Assembly: GCF_003363435.1 (NCBI RefSeq)
Contig: NZ_QRCT01000050.1
Coordinates: 1-64,000 of the forward strand
From: Anaerosacchariphilus polymeriproducens
Lineage (GTDB): Bacteria > Bacillota > Clostridia > Lachnospirales > Lachnospiraceae
DNA: 64,000 bases
Reading direction: 5' to 3'
The position numbers and the translations under genes were made by a program. The first letter of the stretch is position 1, and each line of letters opens with the position of its first letter. Positions 16,225 to 24,344 of the stretch are shown here, piece after piece. Below the pieces are notes generated by a model. The model did not search any database. It saw only the letters and a list, made by a program, of their open reading frames with translations, and was not told where the DNA came from.

Positions 16225-18657
16225 ATGATAAATGCATCACAAGAATTTAATAATATAGTGTATGGGCAAGGCGATAAAAATTTTCTTGGCAAAGCAGAAG
16301 TAACTTTGGCAAACAACACATCATTTACACTAGATAGTACAGAAATATGGGACGGTGGAATCCAAATATCAAGCCAAACTACCGATAGTGGTAGTTTTGG
16401 TATTGGGTTCTGCGCGTGCAATCAATTAATATTAAAAGTAAATAATACGAATGATAAATATACCGCTAGTGACTTTAGAGGTGCTGTCATTCGTCCGTAT
16501 ATTGGTTTAAAACTGGCAGACGAAACAATCGAATATGTTAAACGTGGGGTGTTTACTTGTGACATTTCGGAACAAATAGGAAATTATATAAGCATTACCT
16601 GTTTTGATAACATGTATAAGTTAGATAAAGAACTACAAAATATTAGTGGTTTAGCAGCAGGGGCGAAAATAGCCGATATATGCGACTCATGCGGTGTATC
16701 TCTTAAAACAATGGACTTTGATGGCTATGACCGACAGCTAATACTTAATGGTACATTTCCAGAAGGTTGTACATATAGGCAAGCCTTATCTTTTGTCTGC
16801 CAAGCGATTGGGAAATTTGCAAGATTCGACCAGAATGGCCAATTAGAAATAATATGGTATGACAATACTGCTTTTGTTGATAATAACATTCAATTAGATG
16901 GCGGTAAGTTTGATGCAAACGAACCTTATTATTTGACAGGAGATAATGAAGACGGTGGAGACTTTTCTTTTCTTGAAACCGATTCTTGCGACGCAGGAAG
17001 TTTTGAAGCAACAAAGGCTCACTACTTGTACCAGTTGAGTAGTTTAACATGTGCAATTAATGATGTATACATATCAGGTATTAAAGTGAGTTATGATGAA
17101 TCCGCTTATTTATGCGGTACTGCTGATTATGCACTAGCAATAGAAGATAATCCTTATACAGCAGGATTCGAAGAAGAAACTGCTATTTATTTATACACAA
17201 GAATGGCAGGAATGTCATTCCAACCTTTATCGGTATCTTGCTTAAGCAATCCACTGATAGAAGAAGGGGACGCTGTATTTGTCATTGATAGAAAAGGAAA
17301 TATCCACAAAACCTTTGCAACGAATGTCAATTTTACTATACGACAAAATACACAAATAACTTGTGACGCTGAAACACCACAAGCGAACAGTTCAGAATTT
17401 GGCTCCAACACACAGACAATTATACAAACAAGAAATATAGTCAAGAAAGAAATGACCAGTTATGATGTGGCGGTACAATGCTTTAATGACCTTATTTCTC
17501 ACAGTTTTGGATTGTATAAAACCGAAGAAGTACAAACAGATGGCTCTGTCATTTACTACATGCATAATAAACCGACATTAGCGGAATCAATGACTGTATG
17601 GAAACAGACAGCGGATGCTTTTGCAGTTTCCACAGACGGAGGGCAAACCTGGAACGCTGGTTTTGATGCGCAAGGCAACGCAATATTAAATGTATTAAGT
17701 GCAATCGGCATCAATGCGGAATGGATAAAAGTCTTAACTGAATTCAATGTCAATGATAATTTTATTGTAAATTCAAGCGGTCAAATGTCATGTAAAGGCG
17801 CAGTAATCGATAATACTAATTTTAATGTGACAGCTAGCGGAGACACAACTGTAAAATCCATGACAATTGTAAATGATGGATATATAAAACAGGTAGTTGG
17901 CGAACAAAGTAGCAGTTCCATAAAATTTATATCTGGTTCTCTGATTGGTGACATTGGCTCTACTTTAGGTTTTACAATTGGTAGAGTAGACGAAGGGGCT
18001 TATATATTTTTTAGAACAAGCGGTGGAGTAATTAGCGAACCAGAAATGCCACGCAAAAGAATGAAAATATTTGCTGACCGATTGGATATATCAGGAATCG
18101 ACCAAAGCCCAGTCATTTACTTTGACGGTTATAGGTTTAGTGATCCATCATCAACCACAGATACATGGGGAACAATACCAAGAATCGGGAAAAATGACGG
18201 AGTTATGGAAGTGGGTAAATACATTGACTTCCACAATTCAGATGGTAGCACAAGTGACTATGATGCTAGGTTGAATTGTGTAGGCAACACATTAGTATTA
18301 ACTGGTGGCTTAAGTGTATCAGGGACTAAAAACCGTATCGTACAAACCGAACACTATGGCATACGTGCACTTAGCGCATATGAAACAGCAACACCTTACT
18401 TTGGTGATATTGGTAGCGGAAAGACGGACGAAAACGGAGAATGTAGAATCGATATTGAGCCTATATTTTTAGAAACAATTGAAAAAGATTACAAGGTATT
18501 TATACAGCCTTGTGGAATCGGTAGCCTTTATGCAGAAAAGCATGAGGGTTTTTTTATTGTGAAAGGTGCTGTAAACCTTGAATTTGATTTTGAAATCAAG
18601 GGCTATCAAAAAGGGTACAAAGATACAAGATTAACAGAATACATAGAGGAGGAATAA
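16225..18657 (+). CDS. Tail tip/baseplate hub and spike protein, 810 aa
   Basis: Residues about 1-330 resemble the hub fold of gp27/gpD-type tail proteins (IWDGGIQISSQTTDSGSFGIG, then KRGVFTCDISEQIGNYISI); the middle contains a NVLSAIGINAEWIKVLTEFN element common to tail spikes of Firmicutes phages, and the C-terminal third is a beta-rich adhesin-like region. No clear peptidase motif was seen. It likely forms the tail tip that holds receptor-binding proteins encoded downstream. Confidence 0.75.
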   Translation: MINASQEFNNIVYGQGDKNFLGKAEVTLANNTSFTLDSTEIWDGGIQISSQTTDSGSFGIGFCACNQLILKVNNTNDKYTASDFRGAVIRPYIGLKLADETIEYVKRGVFTCDISEQIGNYISITCFDNMYKLDKELQNISGLAAGAKIADICDSCGVSLKTMDFDGYDRQLILNGTFPEGCTYRQALSFVCQAIGKFARFDQNGQLEIIWYDNTAFVDNNIQLDGGKFDANEPYYLTGDNEDGGDFSFLETDSCDAGSFEATKAHYLYQLSSLTCAINDVYISGIKVSYDESAYLCGTADYALAIEDNPYTAGFEEETAIYLYTRMAGMSFQPLSVSCLSNPLIEEGDAVFVIDRKGNIHKTFATNVNFTIRQNTQITCDAETPQANSSEFGSNTQTIIQTRNIVKKEMTSYDVAVQCFNDLISHSFGLYKTEEVQTDGSVIYYMHNKPTLAESMTVWKQTADAFAVSTDGGQTWNAGFDAQGNAILNVLSAIGINAEWIKVLTEFNVNDNFIVNSSGQMSCKGAVIDNTNFNVTASGDTTVKSMTIVNDGYIKQVVGEQSSSSIKFISGSLIGDIGSTLGFTIGRVDEGAYIFFRTSGGVISEPEMPRKRMKIFADRLDISGIDQSPVIYFDGYRFSDPSSTTDTWGTIPRIGKNDGVMEVGKYIDFHNSDGSTSDYDARLNCVGNTLVLTGGLSVSGTKNRIVQTEHYGIRALSAYETATPYFGDIGSGKTDENGECRIDIEPIFLETIEKDYKVFIQPCGIGSLYAEKHEGFFIVKGAVNLEFDFEIKGYQKGYKDTRLTEYIEEE

Positions 18658-18659
18658 AC

Positions 18660-19436
18660 ATGGCCATACAAAATAGGAGAGGTTTAAAGGCTAATTTCAA
18701 CGCAAATAAAATGTTGCCCGGGGAATTCGCATTTTGCACTGATACCGGAGAAGTATTTTATTGCTACAGTGCTGGTAATGTAAAAAGACTAACTACTGTG
18801 GAGGGAGTACAAACATTGTTAAGTTCTTCCCAAGAAGCTTATACAGCATTACAACAGTTAATTGCGGACTTGCAAGAGCAGACAGTATTGACTGGAATCC
18901 TTGCAGATATAGACGCGCTTCAAAACGGCAAGCTTGATAAAACAGGAGATAGTAAAGACAACACGGTTACATTTGCAGAAGCATCCACAGACACGAATAT
19001 AGCAAGCGGTGAGACACATACAACTTTATTCGGAAAACTGTTAAAGAATATAAAGACATTGCGCAGTTTGATAGGTACTCTTGCAAACCTTACAACAACC
19101 GAAAAAAGTAACTTAGTAGGTGCAATAAACGAAATAGCAGGTCAATATGGGAAAAAGATTGACATAAACAACAGTGGTTACGAACAGAACACAAGAGGTT
19201 TAAGAACAGTAACTAATGCGAATATAAATGAGGTGGCGCACACTGGTGATTATTATTGTGTAGGATGCACGAACAGACCGGTAGAAGTCAATGGAATCCT
19301 TGAAGTCAAAGCACAGGACTATGACACGATCTGGCAAGTATACACACCATACACTTCGGAAATCATATACACTCGCAAGAAAGTGCCTGGTTCCGGCTGG
19401 CTTGCGTGGAAGAAGATAACACCAGTAGCATTATAG
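18660..19436 (+). CDS. Tail fibre protein with pyocin-knob-like C-terminus, 258 aa
   Basis: The N-terminus (RRGLKANFNANKMLPGEFAF) is a widespread tail-fibre attachment start. Residues about 45-165 are helical and coiled-coil-like with TTEKSNLVGAINE. The C-terminal 80 residues (GDYYCVGCTNRPVE ... PGSGWLAWKKI) fit the pyocin_knob carbohydrate-binding fold. It probably contributes to host binding at the tail tip. Starts two bases after the previous stop. Confidence 0.78.
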   Translation: MAIQNRRGLKANFNANKMLPGEFAFCTDTGEVFYCYSAGNVKRLTTVEGVQTLLSSSQEAYTALQQLIADLQEQTVLTGILADIDALQNGKLDKTGDSKDNTVTFAEASTDTNIASGETHTTLFGKLLKNIKTLRSLIGTLANLTTTEKSNLVGAINEIAGQYGKKIDINNSGYEQNTRGLRTVTNANINEVAHTGDYYCVGCTNRPVEVNGILEVKAQDYDTIWQVYTPYTSEIIYTRKKVPGSGWLAWKKITPVAL

Positions 19437-19451
19437 ACAAGGAGTTGAGAC

Positions 19452-21569
19452 ATGAGAGAAATTACTATAACGCAAAAAGAGCAAGCTTTAACTTGTTCTG
19501 AACCAATAACTTTGCAACAGTACGAAAGCAATATAACAAAATTGATTTTCCAGACAGATGCAAATATAAATGATTTTGTTTATGCCGGTTTTGGTAGAAG
19601 TGGGACGAATGACTACATATTAAAAGAATTAGATGATAAATATGGGGTTGCAATTGATTCAAGTATCACAAGAACACCGGGTAGAGTACAAGTGATATTA
19701 CTTTGTACAAATAAAGAAATTATAGATGGAAAATTGAGTAATACAGGGTATGTATATATTACGAAGCCGAAAGAATTAATAACAGTGTCTAAAAACTTTA
19801 TTAATGGAGCCATTAGTGTTATTCCGCAGATTGTAACAGACACAAGCCATATTGTACCTACTATATCCGTGGAGGAAACAGACACAGGGGTATCGATAAA
19901 GGTAGAAGATAGGGACGGTGTAAAAACTGCTAATATCCCAAAAGGTACAGGCTCAACCGTTGATTTGACCGGATATGCAACAAAAGACTATGTTACAGAA
20001 ACAATAAACGAAATACAGATACCGGAATCAACACCGGTTAAAGGAAAGAAGTTCTTGTTTATGGGGGATTCCATTACGGCAAACCCCAATGGTTATATTT
20101 CATATGTGGCAAATATTTTAGGAATTACTACAACAAATATGGCGGTGAATGGTGCGACTTGGCGAGATCGTAACGACTCAACAAATACGATTTACTCCCA
20201 GCTTAAAAATGTAGTTGAAAATCAGCAAAATTACATCCCGGATGCGATAGTTATAAGTGCAGGAACGAATGATAGCATAGCAACGATTTATTCCGCAGAT
20301 ACGCTTTACACGGCAATGGAACCATTTTACACAAACGCAGGAGGTGTTGTTAACTTAGAAACTGTTGACAGAAAAAACATTTTCGGAGCAACCAGGTATG
20401 TTGTAGAAACTTTGAAAAAGATATATCCAAATGCAGATATTTTCCTGTTATCACCAATTCAGAGCGCAATCAATGTCAAGGACTATAAAGTTGCACTTTC
20501 GACAGGAATCATATTGCAGGAGGTGGCCAAGAGGTTATCTGTTAATTTTATAGATTGTAATAATTGTGGTATTACAACCATGAATGCAGATCTGACGCTT
20601 GTGGATGGTCTACACCCAAATGATACAGGGGCAAAACTGCATGGGCAGTATGTGGCTAATAAGATTCTTAACTTTTATACCACTCAAAGGTTCGCAGTAT
20701 TTTCCAATACAGTGCAAAGTATCATCACTTTAGATTCGACAACAGTATCGACAACAGTGGGAGCCTATCAGCAGATAAAAGCGAGTGTTTATCCATATAC
20801 CGTGGAAAACAAAAACATTATTTGGAGTTCGAGCAATGAAGTAGTTGCAACGGTCTCTAATGGCTATATTACTGGCGCAGGAATTGGAACTTGTACGGTT
20901 ACTGCAAAAGCAGAAGCAGACCAAACCAAAACACTTGTATTTAATGTTACAATTTCCGTAGCAGTTGACACCGGTTTAATATTTGAAGCAAATGAACTAG
21001 GAATTACAGGTGATACGTGGAAAGATAATATAACTAATATTCCGGCAAACTTAGCAAGCCCTGTCACAGCGTCTAGCGGAGTTGTGGTCAATGGTAAGTT
21101 TGACTTCAATGTATCAGGCTTAAATCTTGGTACAAAAACAGACTTTGCAGTTGTTGTAGATGCATATATACCAGACGATTTGACAGACGATTCCTTATTA
21201 TTGGCTATTGGCTCCGACACTATAACAGGAGGTGACGAAAACGACAATATATTATTTTTTGTAGATGCATGGAACTATGATATGGGTTGTTGCCGAGTTA
21301 TTTCAAATTGGACTTATTCGGAGCAGAAATCAACAACATATGTTAAAAATGCAAGCAATAAAATAGTGCTCAATGTATCCCTAGCGAATAATACCGTTAC
21401 TATTTACACAAATGGGACATTATCGACTACGGTAACTCATGCAATCAATGCAAGTCAGTTAAAAACAATCTCAAATGCTTCTGGAACTTCAACACCATTC
21501 AGTGGTAGATACAACAGCATTCAGATATATAATCACTTATTGACAAGTGAAGAAATAGCAAGTTTATAA
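19452..21569 (+). CDS. Receptor-binding protein: SGNH hydrolase, Ig-like and lectin domains, 705 aa
   Basis: Residues about 1-190 are an N-terminal tail-attachment region. Residues about 197-410 are an SGNH/GDSL hydrolase: the nucleophile block GDSIT (S207), oxyanion-type GTND, and catalytic pair in VDGLHPND (D385, H388). Residues about 425-510 are a bacterial Ig-like (Big_2) domain (IIWSSSNEVVATVSNGYITG). Residues about 515-705 resemble a concanavalin/LamG lectin. The likely role is deacylation (for example O-acetyl removal) and binding of host surface polysaccharide during adsorption; substrate is unknown. Confidence 0.82.
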   Translation: MREITITQKEQALTCSEPITLQQYESNITKLIFQTDANINDFVYAGFGRSGTNDYILKELDDKYGVAIDSSITRTPGRVQVILLCTNKEIIDGKLSNTGYVYITKPKELITVSKNFINGAISVIPQIVTDTSHIVPTISVEETDTGVSIKVEDRDGVKTANIPKGTGSTVDLTGYATKDYVTETINEIQIPESTPVKGKKFLFMGDSITANPNGYISYVANILGITTTNMAVNGATWRDRNDSTNTIYSQLKNVVENQQNYIPDAIVISAGTNDSIATIYSADTLYTAMEPFYTNAGGVVNLETVDRKNIFGATRYVVETLKKIYPNADIFLLSPIQSAINVKDYKVALSTGIILQEVAKRLSVNFIDCNNCGITTMNADLTLVDGLHPNDTGAKLHGQYVANKILNFYTTQRFAVFSNTVQSIITLDSTTVSTTVGAYQQIKASVYPYTVENKNIIWSSSNEVVATVSNGYITGAGIGTCTVTAKAEADQTKTLVFNVTISVAVDTGLIFEANELGITGDTWKDNITNIPANLASPVTASSGVVVNGKFDFNVSGLNLGTKTDFAVVVDAYIPDDLTDDSLLLAIGSDTITGGDENDNILFFVDAWNYDMGCCRVISNWTYSEQKSTTYVKNASNKIVLNVSLANNTVTIYTNGTLSTTVTHAINASQLKTISNASGTSTPFSGRYNSIQIYNHLLTSEEIASL

Positions 21570-21592
21570 AGGCCTAAACGGTCTTTTTTTAT
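21569..21592 (+). terminator. Terminator between tail and lysis genes
   Basis: AGGCC and GGTCT form a short 5-bp stem around TAAAC, followed by seven T. Separates the receptor-binding gene from the holin. Confidence 0.65.
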
Positions 21593-21620
21593 TACAAAAA
21601 ACAGAAAGAGAGGAATTATC

Positions 21621-22058
21621 ATGGAAAAAATCAACAGCTTTAAAATTATTTTATTAACAGTATTCGGAGTTGCAGGAAGTGGACTATCAAAATTACTTGG
21701 AGGATTTGACATGACATTACAAATATTAATAGTTCTTATGATTGCTGACTACATCACTGGTCTTATTGTGGCAGGAGTGTTTAAAAAGTCAGGAAAAACT
21801 GAAACAGGTGCCTTAGAGAGTAGAGCAGGATGGAAAGGCTTGTGTCGCAAAGGCATGGTTCTATTAATTGTTTTGGTAGCAACTCAACTAGATAAGGTTA
21901 CAGGAATCGATTTTATAAGAAATACAGTCATTTTAGGATATGTTGCAAATGAAGCTATTAGCATCACAGAAAATGCTGGCTTAATGGGCGTACCTTTACC
22001 AGGTGTGCTAACAAACGCAATAAATGTATTAAAACAAAAAGCAGAAAGTGAGGAATAG
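21621..22058 (+). CDS. Phage holin (toxin secretion/lysis holin family), 145 aa
   Basis: Membrane protein with hydrophobic helices at about residues 8-27, 34-55, 75-95 and around 105-120, plus the family stretch MIADYITGLIVAGVFKKSGK and the SRAGWKGLCRK loop that define the Phage_holin_4/Cph1-type holins. It makes membrane holes at a programmed time so the endolysin reaches the wall. The endolysin gene follows after three bases. Confidence 0.9.
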   Translation: MEKINSFKIILLTVFGVAGSGLSKLLGGFDMTLQILIVLMIADYITGLIVAGVFKKSGKTETGALESRAGWKGLCRKGMVLLIVLVATQLDKVTGIDFIRNTVILGYVANEAISITENAGLMGVPLPGVLTNAINVLKQKAESEE

Positions 22059-22061
22059 AGT

Positions 22062-22991
22062 ATGAGAGACATCACAGCATTACAACCAGAGGTGCAAGCA
22101 ATAGCGAATAGGTTAGTAGAAAAATGCAGAGAACAAGGTTTAATCATTAAAATAACCGATTGTGTGCGCACCAAAGATGAACAAGACGCTTTATATGCAC
22201 AAGGCAGGACAAGAGCAGGCTCTATTATTACCAATGTTACATACCCACGTTCCAACCATTGTTGGGGCATAGCTTTTGACTTTTGCCGAAATGACGGAAC
22301 AGGCGCATACAACGATACTGACGGATTCTTTACAAAAGTAGGACAGGTAGGAAAGTCACTAGGTTTATTCTGGGGAGGTGATTGGACAAGCATCAAGGAT
22401 AAACCACATTTTCAACTTGAGACCTATGGAACGTGGAGCAGTCTGCAAGCTAGATATGGCACACCAAGCCGATACTTCGCATCATGGGGCGGTTCTATTC
22501 CTGTGATTCAAAAGGAAGAAGCGAAAGTGGTAGTAAATGATGATATTGTCGCAATTAAAGTTTTACAAAAATTCTTGAACAAAAAAGGTTATCGGGACAA
22601 TGAGGGCAAGAAGTTAGTTGAAGATGGTCTAAAAGGAAATAAGACAGTATTCGCAAATACTAAGTTTTTACAAACTATGTTAAATAAAGACGGTTATGCA
22701 GATGCAGAAGGAAGAAAGCTATATGTAGATGGCTATAAGGGCGAAAAGACAGAACAAGCCATGAGAAAGGTTATTTGCAAGGTGCCCGATAAAGATTCTA
22801 AAGGAAGAAACATCTGGAAAGCACCAAAAAATAAAGGCAACGTTGTATTTTACATTCAGACGAACGTCAGTACCAAAAATGATAAATATTATGGCTTTAA
22901 TACTCAAAATGCTGTAATAAGACAGCAAGCGAATCATAACATATCACAAGATGGTATCACAGGATTTAATACACTGAATAGTACATTATAA
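22062..22991 (+). CDS. Endolysin: M15-type peptidase with C-terminal wall-binding repeats, 309 aa
   Basis: Residues about 1-145 are a peptidase M15/VanY-like domain: zinc site motif SNHCWGIAFDF (His and Asp ligands) and KDKPHFQLE (third ligand). It cleaves peptide cross-links (L-Ala-D-Glu or D-Ala bonds) in peptidoglycan. Residues about 165-309 hold repeated units resembling peptidoglycan-binding domains (KVLQKFLNKKGYRDNEGKKL and FLQTMLNKDGYADAEGRKLY). No signal peptide, consistent with holin-dependent release. Confidence 0.88.
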   Translation: MRDITALQPEVQAIANRLVEKCREQGLIIKITDCVRTKDEQDALYAQGRTRAGSIITNVTYPRSNHCWGIAFDFCRNDGTGAYNDTDGFFTKVGQVGKSLGLFWGGDWTSIKDKPHFQLETYGTWSSLQARYGTPSRYFASWGGSIPVIQKEEAKVVVNDDIVAIKVLQKFLNKKGYRDNEGKKLVEDGLKGNKTVFANTKFLQTMLNKDGYADAEGRKLYVDGYKGEKTEQAMRKVICKVPDKDSKGRNIWKAPKNKGNVVFYIQTNVSTKNDKYYGFNTQNAVIRQQANHNISQDGITGFNTLNSTL

Positions 22992-22993
22992 TT

Positions 22994-23023
22994 AGAGGGG
23001 TGGAGAAATCCACCTCTTTTTTA
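22994..23023 (+). terminator. Terminator after the lysis genes
   Basis: GGTGGA/TCCACC stem with GAAA loop, extended by AGAG/CTCT, then six T. It closes the late operon. Confidence 0.85.
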
Positions 23024-23056
23024 TTGCAAATTTTTAAAAAAGTTTATTGGAAAGTG

Positions 23057-23085
23057 TTGACATCACTACTTTAAAGTAGTATAAT
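23057..23085 (+). promoter_or_regulatory. Consensus promoter with a 16-bp palindromic operator between -35 and -10
   Basis: TTGACA (23057-23062) and TATAAT (23080-23085) are both perfect and 17 bp apart. The spacer contains ACTACTTT/AAAGTAGT (23065-23080), a perfect palindrome ending on the first base of the -10. A dimeric repressor bound there would block RNA polymerase, so expression of the three downstream small genes is probably repressor controlled. Confidence 0.85.
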
Positions 23086-23113
23086 AAATATATCAAATGA
23101 AGGAGGTTAAAGG

Positions 23114-23224
23114 ATGAAGAAAAAGCAAAAGAAGAAACTGAAAAAAGACATTTCCGAAATCATCAAAGTTGTGGTCGCAACAATGATATGTGAGATTATC
23201 AGAAACATCTTTTTCAAAAACTAA
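23114..23224 (+). CDS. Small basic amphipathic peptide, 36 aa
   Basis: Preceded by AGGAGG eight or nine bases upstream and by a perfect promoter. Residues 1-11 are almost all Lys (MKKKQKKKLKK), residues about 13-33 form a hydrophobic helix that could insert in the membrane (ISEIIKVVVATMICEIIRNI). Followed by a strong stem-loop. Size and promoter resemble phage-borne small toxins or lysogeny-expressed peptides; no family is recognised. Confidence 0.6.
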   Translation: MKKKQKKKLKKDISEIIKVVVATMICEIIRNIFFKN

Positions 23225-23230
23225 ACAATG

Positions 23231-23255
23231 GGGGAGAGTACTTCTCCCTCTCCCC
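23231..23255 (+). terminator. GC-rich stem-loop after the 36-aa gene
   Basis: GGGGAGAG and CTCTCCCC pair perfectly around TACTTCTCC. A T-run is lacking (TAACTTTAAC follows), so it may be an attenuator or stability stem rather than a full terminator. Confidence 0.5.
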
Positions 23256-23285
23256 TAACTTTAACATAGAAAGCGAGGAATTTCA

Positions 23286-23444
23286 ATGAGAAATAAAATA
23301 TTATTTGGAATTTATTTGACACTATTTTTAATATCAATTATTACTAAGAACAATATAATAAACGGATTCACAACCACATACGCGACTTGCATGATAACAT
23401 ATCTATTATTTAGATTATATGATAAACGGAAAAGGAGTGAATAA
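23286..23444 (+). CDS. Small membrane protein, 52 aa
   Basis: ATG with GCGAGGAA upstream. Two hydrophobic segments (about residues 4-20 and 30-44) flanked by basic ends (YDKRKRSE) predict a two-helix membrane protein. Its C-terminal codons carry the AAAGGAG ribosome site of the next gene, so the two are coupled. No family recognised. Confidence 0.5.
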   Translation: MRNKILFGIYLTLFLISIITKNNIINGFTTTYATCMITYLLFRLYDKRKRSE

Positions 23445-23445
23445 T

Positions 23446-23616
23446 ATGGAGGAATTAATCCCACTTGCAGATTACGCAAGGATGCACGGAATTACAACAG
23501 CCACAGCCAGACAGCGAGCAGCGAGAGGTTCATTCAAAACAGCCAGAAAAATGGGGAGAGATTGGGTTATAGACAAAAACGAACCTTATATTGATAATAG
23601 AAAAAAAGAACAATAA
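23446..23616 (+). CDS. Excisionase-like HTH DNA-binding protein, 56 aa
   Basis: The start at 23446 has AAAGGAG nine bases upstream; an in-frame ATG at 23419 lies inside the previous gene and lacks a site. The sequence (IPLADYARMHGITTATARQR then a basic wing ARKMGRDWVID) is a MerR/excisionase-type winged HTH as used by Xis proteins. Small Xis-like proteins close to an attachment site often control recombination direction; this one lies 1.1 kb from the proposed right attachment site, so it is a candidate directionality factor (inference). Confidence 0.7.
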   Translation: MEELIPLADYARMHGITTATARQRAARGSFKTARKMGRDWVIDKNEPYIDNRKKEQ

Positions 23617-23617
23617 A

Positions 23618-23642
23618 AGGGCGGTTCATTGCGAACCGTCCT
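23618..23642. terminator. Bidirectional terminator between convergent genes
   Basis: AGGGCGGTTC and GAACCGTCCT pair over ten positions (one G-U) around ATTGC. On the minus strand it is followed by a T-rich tract, serving the leftward cassette; on the plus strand the tail is AT-rich. Confidence 0.8.
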
Positions 23643-23644
23643 AA

Positions 23645-23839
23645 TTACTTGTCTTTATTTAGTTTTTTTATTGCTCCTTGTATCAAAGATACAATAACAT
23701 AAGTAATAGCGAATATTAATAAGTCGAAAAAGAAATTTTGAATGAAATTGCCAGTAAACAGGCTTGTGTTATCTTCAATAATTCCTCTAGCTATACGACT
23801 TATAATATAAGTAAAAATAAACCTAACTGCTATATCCAT
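23645..23839 (-). CDS. Small membrane protein downstream of the GG-leader peptide, 64 aa
   Basis: Start ATG at 23839 with AAGGCGG seven bases upstream; a TTG at 23842 is in frame but less likely. Two hydrophobic helices (about residues 3-20 and 33-56) flank a polar loop (EDNTSLFTGN), ending in basic KKLNKDK. It begins 12 bases after the stop of the peptide gene, so they are one operon. By position it could be an immunity protein for the peptide (inference). Confidence 0.55.
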   Translation of the reverse strand: MDIAVRFIFTYIISRIARGIIEDNTSLFTGNFIQNFFFDLLIFAITYVIVSLIQGAIKKLNKDK

Positions 23840-23851
23840 CAAAGTACCGCC

Positions 23852-24112
23852 TTATTTCTTTCGATATGTATCACATGTATGACTAAAGATTTTAAAATAT
23901 TCTGTTTGCCTCATTGGATCGTCTGCTTTCGGACCTCTTTTTAAATTATTCCATATTTCGTTTTTATGAGCGATTACCCAATCAAGTCCCTTCCCGATTA
24001 TATAGCCACCAATAAATTCAGCTATCTTAGTTTGAACTGCTGTTCCACCAGATACGTCAATCATTTCTTCTTTATTCAACATGTTACTGTTTTTAGGTAA
24101 TGTTAATTTCAT
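23852..24112 (-). CDS. Double-glycine-leader peptide, putative bacteriocin or signal precursor, 86 aa
   Basis: The ATG at 24112 has a perfect TAAGGAGG ribosome site. Residues 1-23 look like a class II bacteriocin leader: MLNKEEMIDVSGG ends with the Gly-Gly cleavage motif and has hydrophobic residues at the usual positions before it. Residues 24-86 would be the mature 63-residue peptide, with an amphipathic Gly-containing first half (EFIGGYIIGKGLDWVI) and a basic tail with one Cys. No processing ABC transporter is visible nearby, so export would use a transporter elsewhere. A good promoter and a small membrane protein gene flank it. Confidence 0.65.
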   Translation of the reverse strand: MKLTLPKNSNMLNKEEMIDVSGGTAVQTKIAEFIGGYIIGKGLDWVIAHKNEIWNNLKRGPKADDPMRQTEYFKIFSHTCDTYRKK

Positions 24113-24181
24113 TATTTCCTCCTTAGAATACCATTTTATAGTTACATGCACTATACTAGAAAACACTTTTTTACAACATAC

Positions 24182-24210
24182 ATTATAAAATGAAAGATTT
24201 ATCCTTGCAA
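24182..24210 (-). promoter_or_regulatory. Promoter of the GG-leader peptide operon
   Basis: On the minus strand TTGCAA (24210-24205) and TATAAT (24187-24182) are 17 bp apart. Transcription would start about 60 bases before the ATG. This suggests expression by the housekeeping sigma factor in the lysogen. Confidence 0.65.
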
Positions 24211-24237
24211 TATTTTTATGTTGACATAATTCTACAA

Positions 24238-24265
24238 TTAAAAAACCCCACGCAATAGCGCAGGG
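24238..24265 (-). terminator. Terminator for the zinc-ribbon gene
   Basis: Read leftward, CCCTGCGC pairs with GCGTGGGG around TATT and is followed by six T. It insulates the zinc-ribbon gene from the GG-peptide operon. Confidence 0.8.
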
Positions 24266-24344
24266 CATGTATGTGTAATAGGTGAGACATTTTTAATATA
24301 TATGTAGACCGGTTGAAAGTAAAGTTATTTTAATCGACTAATTT

